Below, in pieces: positions 17,991 through 26,735 of a stretch of DNA of 64,000 nt (position 1 is the stretch's first letter; the number at the start of each line of letters is the position of its first letter). The notes under the pieces were generated by a model. That model searched no databases and was not told where the DNA came from. It saw only the letters and a list, made by a program, of their open reading frames with translations. Origin of the DNA: JAPOUP01 sp965221405 (GTDB lineage: Bacteria; Pseudomonadota; Alphaproteobacteria; Rhodobacterales; Rhodobacteraceae); NCBI GenBank assembly GCA_965221405.1, contig CBDCSE010000001.1:186001-250000 (forward strand), written 5' to 3'. The translations under genes were made by a program, and so were the position numbers.

Positions 17991-19550
17991 ATGAATGATG
18001 GCGGGACGAAGCGTTTTTCGGGACCTGTAACCGTTTTTCGGGAAAGGCGACTTCCCGAAAGGGCCACACCTGCCGGGTATAGCGCTTTGGTTGACGCCTA
18101 CGAGATCTCCGTTCCATTGCCCCGAACGCTCTCGGCAACGGGCGAGCGCCATCGGACGCGCGAAGAAGGGGGTTGGCGCATACTGACCTCTCGCCATGCC
18201 CCAAAGCCGACGCTGGAGGGCCATCTGAAATTCGCCCTAAAATACGAGGGACTCGATCTCGCTGTCCTGAAGCGACTCTTTCTCGAAACCGGTCCGGCTG
18301 ACCTGGAGGCAATGGTAAAGGCAACACCGACCGGAAGCTACGCACGCCGTATCTGGCACCTGTACGAGTGGCTCACAGGGCACTGCCTCAACCTTCCGGA
18401 CGTGCGGAAAGGCAATTACGTGCCGGTCGTCGATCCGGGACGGCAATGGGCCGTGAAGGGCCAGAACTCGTCTCGCCATCGTGTCAGAAACAATCTGCCC
18501 GGCACCCCCGCTTTCTGTCCACTGGTGTCCCGCACCGAGGCTCTGGATCGTTTCGTCGCGCTGAACCTTCCGGCGCGTGCACGGGAAATCGTTGCGGAAG
18601 TGCCGCGCGACATACTCGCGCGAACGGTGGCGTTTCTGTTGCTCAAAGACTCAAGGTCGAGCTACGCCATCGAAGGTGAACGCGCTCCCCAGGATCGCGC
18701 CCAGCGATGGGGCAGAGCCATTGGGGGAGCTGGCCGCCGGCCTCTTGATCTCGAGGAACTTCTGCGCCTGCAGCGAACCGTCATCGGTGATCGGCGTTTC
18801 ACGAGGTTTGGACTCCGTGATGAGGGCGGCTTTGTGGGTGAACATGACCGCGAGCTCCGCAGACCCTTGCCCGATCATGTGAGTGCTAAACCGGAAGATC
18901 TCCCCGCGCTTGTGGAGGGAATGATCGCTTTTGACGGCGGCGCAGGGCGGGAGATCGATCCTGTCATCGCCGCCGCGGTTCTGGCATTCGGCTTTGTATA
19001 CATCCATCCGTTCGAGGACGGGAACGGTCGCATCCACCGTTATCTAATTCACCATGTGTTGGCGCGGCGGGGCTACGGCCCGTCTGGTGTCGTGCTCCCT
19101 GTATCCGCCGCGTTTCTTGAGCGGACTGACGAATACCGCCGGGTCCTTGAGACGTATTCGGAGCGCTTATTGCCTTTGATCGAGTGGAGGGCGACAGACG
19201 ACGGAAATGTTCGGGTGCTGAACGATACGGTGGATTTTTATCGCTATTTCGATGCGACTCCCCACGCGGAGTTCCTGTTTGCCTGTCTCCGTAAGACGAT
19301 CGAGGAGGATTTGCCACACGAAACCGATTTTTTACGACGCTATGACAGGTTCCGAAATCACGTATCAGGTCACATTGAGATGCCTGATCGGATGATTGAC
19401 CTGCTGTTTCGTTTCCTCGGCCAGAATGACGGACGCCTCTCACGACGTGCGAGGGAGCGGGAGTTTGAGGCGCTGACCGATGACGAAGCGCAGCATATCG
19501 AGCGCATGTACCGTGACATATTCGCCCCGTCGCCGGATTCCGGTCGATGA
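17991..19550 (+). CDS. Fic domain protein (AMP-transferase family), 519 aa
   Basis: The catalytic loop HPFEDGNGRIHR lies at residues 339-350, a full match to HPFx(D/E)GNGRxxR, so the enzyme should bind ATP and AMPylate a target protein. An inhibitory helix motif of the type (S/T)xxxE(G/N) is present upstream as SYAIEG (224-229), placing it in the class with its own N-terminal inhibitor. The ~200 residues before this form a separate N-terminal region seen in large Fic proteins, and the C-terminal ~130 residues are helical. It is alone, with no antitoxin gene adjacent, which fits self-inhibition. Start ATG 17991. Target unknown. Confidence 0.9.
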   Translation: MNDGGTKRFSGPVTVFRERRLPERATPAGYSALVDAYEISVPLPRTLSATGERHRTREEGGWRILTSRHAPKPTLEGHLKFALKYEGLDLAVLKRLFLETGPADLEAMVKATPTGSYARRIWHLYEWLTGHCLNLPDVRKGNYVPVVDPGRQWAVKGQNSSRHRVRNNLPGTPAFCPLVSRTEALDRFVALNLPARAREIVAEVPRDILARTVAFLLLKDSRSSYAIEGERAPQDRAQRWGRAIGGAGRRPLDLEELLRLQRTVIGDRRFTRFGLRDEGGFVGEHDRELRRPLPDHVSAKPEDLPALVEGMIAFDGGAGREIDPVIAAAVLAFGFVYIHPFEDGNGRIHRYLIHHVLARRGYGPSGVVLPVSAAFLERTDEYRRVLETYSERLLPLIEWRATDDGNVRVLNDTVDFYRYFDATPHAEFLFACLRKTIEEDLPHETDFLRRYDRFRNHVSGHIEMPDRMIDLLFRFLGQNDGRLSRRAREREFEALTDDEAQHIERMYRDIFAPSPDSGR

Positions 19551-20290
19551 GGGGCGTGGATATCGTGCTCCGGAACCGCGAAACCATTGGCTCTTTCGCT
19601 GCGCGAAAGCGGCTGACGGGATGCACGCCGGGAGTGTCAGGGTGAGACCAAAGCCTTCGGAGGCTCACAATGGATTCACCAAGGGATATGAGGCCTGTAC
19701 GGGAAGCCTGGCGGTACAGGGGAACCGTGTGAACCAGGTGAGTGATCGGCAGCGTGTTGCCTCTTAAGACGTTGATAAATAGTCATTCATGACGTTACGA
19801 TTATCAAAGGGCCAGATTCTTGGGGATTCGTCAAAGTGTCAATCTCCTGTAAAGGACAGGTGCGGGTGCCGGTAGTCCGTATGCCGCCCTCCAGAAGTCG
19901 CACGAGCCGTGCGGCAGAGCCCCCGCCCGCCCCCACGGGCGCGACGAGGTGCAGGTTGGCGTTGGTACCGAAGAGTCTCCTCAACCCGGCACGGTCGAAC
20001 GGCACGGTGGTACCAGCAGAACAGGGACTGTGGGTTGAGTATCAATTGCTTGGGGGTGCCCATACGGAACCGCCGGACCATTCCGCGCCACTGGCGCGAC
20101 CAAAGGCTGCGGCAAGGGAGACTACAGGGAACCGCTGGCTAGGATGGTGTGCATCCCGAATTTTTGGCAGTCGGCTCATGTGACTGTTCGTACCGCCCGT
20201 AAGTCCACGTTTTGCTGGCCAAGTGAGGAACGGGAAGGGAGCGGCAAGGGCAGGCATCAATAATCTGGGCCATACCCCCGCGATGATGTG
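19551..20290. other. intergenic region, unassigned
   Basis: About 740 bp with no recognisable gene. A minus-strand frame at 19787-20005 reads LHLVAPVGAGGGSAARLV and could be a relic of something, but I cannot assign it. Confidence 0.3.
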
Positions 20291-20292
20291 AT

Positions 20293-20321
20293 TCGCGTAT
20301 CGAGATAGTTGTTGCTATAAT
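20293..20321 (+). promoter_or_regulatory. candidate sigma70-type promoter of the ABC operon
   Basis: A perfect TATAAT at 20316-20321 with a weak -35 (ttcgcg) about 18 bp upstream. It is the only good -10 in the leader of the operon starting at 20448. Confidence 0.4.
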
Positions 20322-20324
20322 GAA

Positions 20325-20340
20325 TTGATATCGCTAACAA
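20325..20340. promoter_or_regulatory. candidate LacI-family operator, upstream
   Basis: ttgatatcgctaacaa is an interrupted palindrome (TTG.TA.CG.TA.CAA type) that starts just after the candidate -10 box. LacI-family sugar regulators typically use a central CG in such palindromes. Confidence 0.35.
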
Positions 20341-20414
20341 TGGCGCGACGAGTGCGCTTGATGAATTCCGTCGGGCGCTGTTCCGCTGCTCAACCGAGCG
20401 GATAGACCAGTGCG

Positions 20415-20424
20415 TTAACGTTAA
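20415..20424. promoter_or_regulatory. candidate LacI-family operator, downstream
   Basis: TTAACGTTAA is a perfect palindrome with central CG, placed between the promoter and the ribosome site (AAGGGAAGGAA) of the binding-protein gene. No LacI-type regulator gene is in this window. Confidence 0.4.
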
Positions 20425-20447
20425 ACCTGAAGGGAAGGAACAAACTG

Positions 20448-21788
20448 ATGAGACTGCTGCAATTCACATCGCTTTTGACGGTAGGTGCGCTTTGTGCCAC
20501 CGCTGGCGCGGCGGAGGATATCCGCTTCTGGACAACGGAGGAGCAGCCGGAGCGTCTTGCGCGGCAACAGCAGATGGCCGCTGACTTCACTGCCGCGACC
20601 GGACATAACGTCGAGGTCATCCCGGTCACCGAGAGCGATCTGGGCACGCGTGCCACCGCCGCTTTCGCGGCCGGGGATCTCCCGGACGTGATCTATCACA
20701 CGCTCCAGTACGCCCTGCCGTGGGTTGAGGCAGGAATTCTGGATCCCGATGCGGCTACTGACGTCATCGAGGAACTGGGTGCGGACACTTTCGCTTCCGG
20801 TGCGCTTTCAATGGCGGCCTTCGATGATGGTTACGCTTCGGTACCGGTTGATGGCTGGACGCAGATGCTTGTCTATCGCAAGGATCTTTTCGACCAGGCG
20901 GGACTCGACGCGCCGAATTCCTATGCCAACGTGATGGCGGCGCTTGAGGAACTGCACAATCCACCGGAATTGTACGGCTTCGTCGCCGCCACAAAGGTGG
21001 ACGAGAACTTCATGAGCCAGGTCCTCGAACATGTATTTCTGGCTAATGGCGTATCACCTGTCGGCCCCGACGGTGCACAGCCGCTCGACATAGCGAGAAC
21101 CACCGAGGTGCTGGAGTTCTACAAGGCGATCGCCAAGGCTTCGCCCCCGGGTGAGCTTTACTGGGATCAGTCCCGTTCGCTTTACTTCTCCGGCAATGCT
21201 GCGATGATCATCTGGTCACCGTTTATTCTCGACGAATTGGCCGGTCTCCGTGACAGCGCTCCGCCAACCATCAACGATGACCCGACTTCGCGCGACCTCG
21301 CGGGTAGGACAGGTATCGTCACAAATTTTTCCGGCCCGTCGAATCCTGACGGTGCCGCCTGGGGTGACGTGCGTTATTTCGGGATCACCAACGATGCCGA
21401 TACGGATACGGCCATTGAATTCGTCAAGTATTCGATGGGCGACGGTTATACGCAAACGCTTGCGATCGCGCCGGAGGGCAAGTTCCCGGTCCGCAACGGT
21501 ACCGCCGACAATCCTACCGAGTTCGCCGACGCCTGGTCCAGGCTCGAAGTCGGTGTCGACCGCAAGGCATCGCTCGGTGAGATCTATCCCCAGGAGATGA
21601 TCGATGAGATCGTCGCCGGCCTGAACGTCGCGCAGCGTTGGGGCGTCTCTGAAGGGCAACTGGCGCTGGCCTCCAAAATGATCAACAGTCAGGTGATAAA
21701 CCGCGTCGTGCGCGAATATATCGACGACCAGATCGACGCGGCGGCGGCAATCGCCAAGATGAACGAGGAGCTGGCTGCAATCCAGTAA
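20448..21788 (+). CDS. ABC transporter substrate-binding protein (CUT1 sugar family)
   Basis: The 446-residue protein has a standard signal peptide ending GALCATAGAAE and then a family 1 solute-binding fold: IRFWTTEEQPERLARQQQ, AAFAAGDLPDVIYH, DGWTQMLVYRKDLFDQAGL and AAWGDVRYFGITND. It binds the substrate in the periplasm and delivers it to the two permeases encoded next. It leads the operon 20448-28004 whose enzymes suggest glucosyl- or mannosylglycerate as cargo. A hairpin after its stop could raise its expression over the permeases. Confidence 0.9.
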   Translation: MRLLQFTSLLTVGALCATAGAAEDIRFWTTEEQPERLARQQQMAADFTAATGHNVEVIPVTESDLGTRATAAFAAGDLPDVIYHTLQYALPWVEAGILDPDAATDVIEELGADTFASGALSMAAFDDGYASVPVDGWTQMLVYRKDLFDQAGLDAPNSYANVMAALEELHNPPELYGFVAATKVDENFMSQVLEHVFLANGVSPVGPDGAQPLDIARTTEVLEFYKAIAKASPPGELYWDQSRSLYFSGNAAMIIWSPFILDELAGLRDSAPPTINDDPTSRDLAGRTGIVTNFSGPSNPDGAAWGDVRYFGITNDADTDTAIEFVKYSMGDGYTQTLAIAPEGKFPVRNGTADNPTEFADAWSRLEVGVDRKASLGEIYPQEMIDEIVAGLNVAQRWGVSEGQLALASKMINSQVINRVVREYIDDQIDAAAAIAKMNEELAAIQ

Positions 21789-21814
21789 GTCTTAAGAGGC
21801 CGTGAACAGGAACT

Positions 21815-21840
21815 GGCTGTCCCGGTACCCCGGGACAGCC
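21815..21840 (+). promoter_or_regulatory. intercistronic hairpin after the binding-protein gene
   Basis: The 11-bp stem GGCTGTCCCGG/CCGGGACAGCC with a four-base loop has no strong T run. Hairpins at this place in importer operons commonly stabilise the binding-protein mRNA and lower downstream transcription. Confidence 0.5.
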
Positions 21841-21956
21841 TCCCTTCCTCGCACGTAGTCGCTATCAGGTTGAATTCGGAATTAAGGGTGTACCGTATTT
21901 CTTGGGTCACGTATATCATAGCTGATGGTTACCCTTGACTCCAATTGGTTCAGATC

Positions 21957-23204
21957 ATGCACCCGGCGCAGCCCATGCAACCTACACCGCCCTTAGAAAC
22001 CACTCCCCTCGCCAAACGTGAGGCCCGTCTGGCCTGGGGTCTTCTCGCTCCGACCATTATCAGTGTCGCGTTGGTTGTTGTGCTGCCGCTTTTCGCGATC
22101 TTCTGGATCAGCTTTAAACCGGTCAGCCTTGCGGATCTGCGCCCGCCCGCTCCGATCGTGCGCGAGGATATCCGTGGAAGCGGTGATGAACTGAGAGTCC
22201 GCTATCGGATCCGGAATTCCAGTCAGGACAGGCCGATTTCCGACGTCACGATTAGCGACACTTTGCCCGACGGGGTGCAGGTGTCAGGCCCTCTACCCGA
22301 AGTCTGCCACATCGAGGTTAACGCGCTGACATGCATCCTCGGTGATCTTGACGGCGGGGCACGGGATCAACTCCACATCCCGATCTCGGCGGCCGACGAA
22401 GGTTTGGCGGAGGAAGCCATAGAGGGATCCAAGCCGATAGTAACCGGCGAGGGTGACAACGTCCTGACCAGCGGCGATTTCACCTTAGGAAACTTTGCCC
22501 GCATTTTCGACGGTGACGAATTCTGGGGTGTCCTCGGCGTGACACTTTTCTACACGGTGTTCGGCACAATCGGCGCACTGGTTGTCGGTCTGTTCGCCGC
22601 GCTTCTGCTGAATAAGGAATTTCCCGGTCAGGGCATTCTACGTGGCCTCTATCTCTTTCCTTACGTTGCGCCGGTCATCGCCGTCGCCTTCTCATGGCTG
22701 ATCCTGTTCGATCCGTTCTCGGGCAGCGCCAACGCGCTGCTGCTGCAGATGGGAGCGGTGGATGAGTCGATCAATTTCTTCGGTGAGCGCCCGCAGGCGC
22801 TTATCATGGTCACGGTATTTGAGATCTGGCGATATTTTCCGCTCTCGTTCCTGTTCATCCTGGCCAGGATGCAGTCGATTGACACCGACATGTATGAGGC
22901 CGCGGATATGGACGGCGCATCGCCCTTCCAGAAGTTCTGGTATCTCTCCGTGCCTCAGCTTCTTGGAATCCTGAGCGTATTGTTCCTGCTGCGTTTCATT
23001 TGGACATTCAACAAGTTTGACGATATCTTTCTGCTTACCGGAGGCAACGCGGGTACCCGCACACTCACGGTAAATGTTTACGAGCAGGCCTTCGCGGTCT
23101 CCAATATCGGCGCGGGTGCGGCGGTGGCGGTGGTGGTCTTCTGTTGCCTGCTCACCTTCAGCTTCCTCTTTTTCCGCTTCATCTCAAAGGAGGAAGGGCT
23201 ATGA
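21957..23204 (+). CDS. ABC transporter permease with a large extracytoplasmic DUF11-like insert
   Basis: From ATG 21957 (TTG 21945 is also possible) it has about 415 residues. The first membrane helix (LLAPTIISVALVVVLPLFAIF) is followed by about 130 residues of non-membrane sequence before the next helices. This insert contains DELRVRYRIRNSS then DVTISDTLPDGVQVSG, the pattern of DUF11-type beta-sandwich repeats. The remaining helices carry the EAA loop (MYEAADMDGASPFQKFWYLSVPQ) that docks with the ATPase. A MalF-like periplasmic loop is the closest known parallel, but this domain type is different. It overlaps the next gene by 4 bases. Confidence 0.9.
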   Translation: MHPAQPMQPTPPLETTPLAKREARLAWGLLAPTIISVALVVVLPLFAIFWISFKPVSLADLRPPAPIVREDIRGSGDELRVRYRIRNSSQDRPISDVTISDTLPDGVQVSGPLPEVCHIEVNALTCILGDLDGGARDQLHIPISAADEGLAEEAIEGSKPIVTGEGDNVLTSGDFTLGNFARIFDGDEFWGVLGVTLFYTVFGTIGALVVGLFAALLLNKEFPGQGILRGLYLFPYVAPVIAVAFSWLILFDPFSGSANALLLQMGAVDESINFFGERPQALIMVTVFEIWRYFPLSFLFILARMQSIDTDMYEAADMDGASPFQKFWYLSVPQLLGILSVLFLLRFIWTFNKFDDIFLLTGGNAGTRTLTVNVYEQAFAVSNIGAGAAVAVVVFCCLLTFSFLFFRFISKEEGL

Positions 23205-24409
23205 GCGCGCTTCGTCAGGGATACTTCACCGGTGCCTTGACCGGTGCATTGTGGATGATGGTGCTTTCGACAACGGCGGCCGTGGCCATGTCATTCGCCA
23301 CAGGTGATCCGTTCCGGCCATCGATACTCCTCAGTCTGGTCATTGGGGCTGTTTGGGGTGCTAGCCTTGTTTCGGGAATCGGCGGTCGGGCCGGCCGGTG
23401 GGGTGCCGCGATCATCGTCTTTTGCGTCAATGTTCTGGGATTGGGCCCGATGGTGATGGAATCTTCCCTTTCCTCGGGGATCGTCGGCGCAGCGATCCTA
23501 AGCGTGAGTTTCCTCGTGTCCATGGATAGAATCCTCGAATCCTGCGCCCCCCGCGATCTAACCAGGCACGAATGGGAAGACGTGGTGATCCGGTTCCTGA
23601 CCGGCTTCGGGTATATCTTTTTTACGGCCACTGTCTTCATCCCGTTTTACGTGATGGTTATGACAAGCTTTAAGAACCAGTCAGAACTTATTCAGAATCC
23701 TCTTGATTTTTCTTTGGATATCTCGAAGGGCTGGGAGCTTTTCCGGTCATATTCTGAACTGTTCGGAGATTTCAACTTTGGCCAGTACCTGATTACCTCC
23801 TTCTATATTTCGGTGCTGACCGTGATCATCACCCTCGCGTTCTCGATTCCCGGCGCCTATGCGGTCGCGCGCCTGCGCTTCAGGGGGCAGGCAGCGTTTT
23901 CGCGCAGTATCCTGCTGATCTACATGGTGCCCATGATCGTTCTCGCGCTTCCGATCTACATCGCGTTCTCGATGACCGGGCTTAGAAACTCGATCCTGGG
24001 CATCGTGATGATCTATCCCGTCACAACCATTCCGGTCGCGCTCTATATGCTACAGGGCTATTTTCGCGGCCTGCCGGGTGAGGTGGAGGAGGCCGGGCTG
24101 ATGGACGGCCTCGGTCGGCTGGCGGTGATCTGGAAGATCACGCTGCCACTCAGCCTGCCGGCCCTTGCATCGGTCTCGCTCTACGTCTTCATGATTGCGT
24201 GGAACGAGTTCCTGCTGGCCTTCATGCTGCTTGACGATCCGTCGAAATTCACGCTGACGCGCGGGATCGCAAGCCTTAACTCGTCTGAGATACCACGCCA
24301 GCACCTAATGGCCGGGGCGGTGATCGCAACCGTGCCCATCATGGTGATTTTCCTGGGCCTCGAACGTTTTATGACCAAAGGTCTGACCGCGGGCTCGGTC
24401 AAGGGTTGA
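23201..24409 (+). CDS. ABC transporter permease with N-terminal membrane extension
   Basis: ATG 23201 is chosen because AAAGGAGGAAGG lies just upstream and the start overlaps the previous stop as ATGA, giving 402 residues. The C-terminal ~280 residues are a MalG-type permease: IFFTATVFIPFYVMVMTSF opens it and the EAA loop is EEAGLMDGLGRLAVIWKITLP. The N-terminal ~120 residues add about four further hydrophobic segments (GALTGALWMMVLST, LLSLVIGAVWGASLV and others) not found in ordinary MalG proteins. Whether they are functional or simply a fused small membrane protein is unclear. Confidence 0.9.
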   Translation: MSALRQGYFTGALTGALWMMVLSTTAAVAMSFATGDPFRPSILLSLVIGAVWGASLVSGIGGRAGRWGAAIIVFCVNVLGLGPMVMESSLSSGIVGAAILSVSFLVSMDRILESCAPRDLTRHEWEDVVIRFLTGFGYIFFTATVFIPFYVMVMTSFKNQSELIQNPLDFSLDISKGWELFRSYSELFGDFNFGQYLITSFYISVLTVIITLAFSIPGAYAVARLRFRGQAAFSRSILLIYMVPMIVLALPIYIAFSMTGLRNSILGIVMIYPVTTIPVALYMLQGYFRGLPGEVEEAGLMDGLGRLAVIWKITLPLSLPALASVSLYVFMIAWNEFLLAFMLLDDPSKFTLTRGIASLNSSEIPRQHLMAGAVIATVPIMVIFLGLERFMTKGLTAGSVKG

Positions 24410-24413
24410 AGCG

Positions 24414-25673
24414 ATGCCGGATGACGCTTTGATCCTTGACAGTAGCGCACGCGGTATCCTTCGGGCAAATGATCGGGGCGGTTACACGGTGCCAACGTCC
24501 GGGCTTTACCCTTACCAGTGGAACTGGGACAGCGCTTTCGCCGCGTGGGGGCTCTCGACCTTTGACATTGACCGCGCCTGGACCGAACTGGAAACGCTTT
24601 TCTCCGGCCAGTGGGCGACCGGAATGGTTCCGCACATCATCTTCCACAAAACCGATTTGAACTATTTTCCAGGACCTTCCGTCTGGGGCACTGACCAGGC
24701 ATCCCCGAGCTCGGGGATCAGCCAGCCTCCCGTGGCGGCCACATTTGCGCGCAGGATCTATGAGGCTGATCCAGTCGCCGGAAGGGCGCGGCTGGAGGGC
24801 CTGTATCCCGCAATGCTCAACTGGCACCGCTGGTGGCGAATCCATAGATGCGCGTCGGGAATCGCAGCCATCACCCATCCATGGGAATCCGGCCGCGACA
24901 ATTGCCCTGACTGGGATCCTGGTATGGCGAATATCGACGGATCGGATGTCGGTGAGTACGTACGCCATGACACGGCCCTTGTTGACTCGGCGATGAGACC
25001 TGGCAAAGAGGACTATGACCGCTTCATCGCCATTCTAGGATTCGGGCGAAACTGCAGCTGGGACCAAAAGGAGATCATCGCGAACGGGCCGTTCTACATG
25101 GCTGACCCGGCGATGACTTTCATCCTTATACGAGCAAACCGCGATCTGGCCTGGATCTCCCGGGCTCTGGGTAAGGACCCTGGCGAGGCGCAATCCTACG
25201 CTGATGATCTCGAAGCCGCATTGCCAGAGATTTGGAATCCCGACCTCGGCTGTTACGACGCGCGTGACCTGCGGACCGGAAACTTCGCGGGTGTTCTCGG
25301 TTCCGGTAGTTTCCTGGCGTGGTTGGCCGGCGTGGGAAACGCGGAGATGGACGCACGGCTGATATCCGTATGGAACAGGGTCAGATTCGGAATACCGTCA
25401 TCAGATCCGGCTGCTGATACGTTTGATCCGCGTCGGTACTGGCGCGGGCCGAGCTGGCCGGTGATCAATTCACTTATTGCCATCGGACTTACCGATGCGG
25501 GGCGTCTCGCCGAGGCCGAGCGACTTAGGCGCGAAACCGTCAACCTGATCAAGACAGTAGGTTTTTGGGAATATTACGATCCGCTTGACGGCACTCCATG
25601 CGGCGGATCGGATTTTACGTGGACGGCGGCAATATGGCTGGCATGGGCCTCGCCGACAGCAATGGGAGGCTGA
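24414..25673 (+). CDS. MGH1/GH63-like glycoside hydrolase (probable glucosyl- or mannosylglycerate hydrolase)
   Basis: The 419-residue cytoplasmic protein (no signal peptide) has an (alpha/alpha)6-barrel glycosidase signature. YPYQWNWDSAFAAWG at about 33-47 holds the likely acid/base-side Asp, and YWRGPSWPVINSL near 342-354 lies close to the sugar-binding C-terminal half. I place it with MGH1/GH63 enzymes, whose studied members hydrolyse mannosylglycerate or glucosylglycerate. The presence of glycerate kinase in the same operon supports glycerate as one product. It starts 4 bases after the permease stop. Trehalose-type activity cannot be excluded. Confidence 0.75.
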   Translation: MPDDALILDSSARGILRANDRGGYTVPTSGLYPYQWNWDSAFAAWGLSTFDIDRAWTELETLFSGQWATGMVPHIIFHKTDLNYFPGPSVWGTDQASPSSGISQPPVAATFARRIYEADPVAGRARLEGLYPAMLNWHRWWRIHRCASGIAAITHPWESGRDNCPDWDPGMANIDGSDVGEYVRHDTALVDSAMRPGKEDYDRFIAILGFGRNCSWDQKEIIANGPFYMADPAMTFILIRANRDLAWISRALGKDPGEAQSYADDLEAALPEIWNPDLGCYDARDLRTGNFAGVLGSGSFLAWLAGVGNAEMDARLISVWNRVRFGIPSSDPAADTFDPRRYWRGPSWPVINSLIAIGLTDAGRLAEAERLRRETVNLIKTVGFWEYYDPLDGTPCGGSDFTWTAAIWLAWASPTAMGG

Positions 25674-25675
25674 AG

Positions 25676-26734
25676 ATGTCGTCAATTGAACTGAAGGCGG
25701 TTGAGAAATGGTTTGGCGACGTCCAGGTCATCAAGGGCGTCGATCTGTCCATCGAAGAGGGTGAATTCATCATTTTCGTAGGACCTTCGGGGTGCGGAAA
25801 ATCGACGTTACTGCGTATGGTCGCGGGGCTGGAAGACACAAGCCGGGGTGCGATCACCATTGCCGGCCTTGACGTGACGGCGGAGCCGCCGTCAAAACGT
25901 GGGCTGGCGATGGTATTCCAGAGCTACGCGCTTTATCCGCATATGTCCGTGCGCGACAATATGGGCTTCTCGCTGAAGTCCGCTGGCGCTCCGAAATCGG
26001 AGATTACGGAGAAAGTTGATGCTGCGGCAAGCGTTCTGAAGCTGGAGGCCTTGCTTGACCGTCGGCCCAAGGACCTCTCGGGCGGTCAGCGGCAGCGTGT
26101 CGCGATCGGGCGCTCAATCGTTCGAGAGCCGACCGCGTTCCTTTTCGATGAGCCACTCTCGAACCTCGATGCCGCGCTCCGCGTTGAGATGCGGCTGGAA
26201 ATCGCCAAGCTTCACCAAAATCTCGCTTCCACGATGATCTACGTTACCCACGATCAGGTCGAGGCCATGACGCTTGCGGACAGGATCGTGGTTCTGCAGG
26301 CCGGAATAATAGAGCAGGTCGGCAGCCCACGCGAGCTTTATGAGCGACCCGGCAATCTTTTCGTTGCACAGTTCATCGGCAGTCCGAAGATGAACGTAAT
26401 GCCCTGTAGGGTGAGTGACAGCGTGTTCAGGTTGCCTGGACACACCGGTTCCGGTCCCGCGCCGGACGCCGCTGCCCAGGCGTCACATATGGGTATCCGG
26501 CCGGAGCACATCCTGATTGGCGCCGAGAACGATGCTCATTGCGTCGGTGAGGTCGAGGTCTCCGAGTATCTTGGCGCTGATGTGATGCTATTCGTGAACT
26601 GTGGCGAACTGGGGCTGTTGACGGTTCGCCATGTAGGTGACACCGACGTTCGGCCCGGCCAGCGCGTCGGCCTGTACTTTGATGAGAATCGGACACATTT
26701 CTTCGATTCAGGCGGAAGTGCCCTGCACGACTAG
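25676..26734 (+). CDS. ABC transporter ATP-binding protein (MsmK/UgpC type)
   Basis: ATG 25676 follows GGGAGG and comes two bases after the hydrolase stop, giving 352 residues. All nucleotide-binding motifs are present: Walker A GPSGCGKST (about 37-45), the Q-loop MVFQSYALYP, signature LSGGQRQRVAIGRS, Walker B FLFDEPLSNLD and switch His in VTHDQVEAMTLAD. The C-terminal OB-type regulatory domain (MGIRPEHILIGA region) is typical of CUT1 importers. It powers the permease pair encoded upstream. Confidence 0.95.
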   Translation: MSSIELKAVEKWFGDVQVIKGVDLSIEEGEFIIFVGPSGCGKSTLLRMVAGLEDTSRGAITIAGLDVTAEPPSKRGLAMVFQSYALYPHMSVRDNMGFSLKSAGAPKSEITEKVDAAASVLKLEALLDRRPKDLSGGQRQRVAIGRSIVREPTAFLFDEPLSNLDAALRVEMRLEIAKLHQNLASTMIYVTHDQVEAMTLADRIVVLQAGIIEQVGSPRELYERPGNLFVAQFIGSPKMNVMPCRVSDSVFRLPGHTGSGPAPDAAAQASHMGIRPEHILIGAENDAHCVGEVEVSEYLGADVMLFVNCGELGLLTVRHVGDTDVRPGQRVGLYFDENRTHFFDSGGSALHD

Positions 26735-26735
26735 G

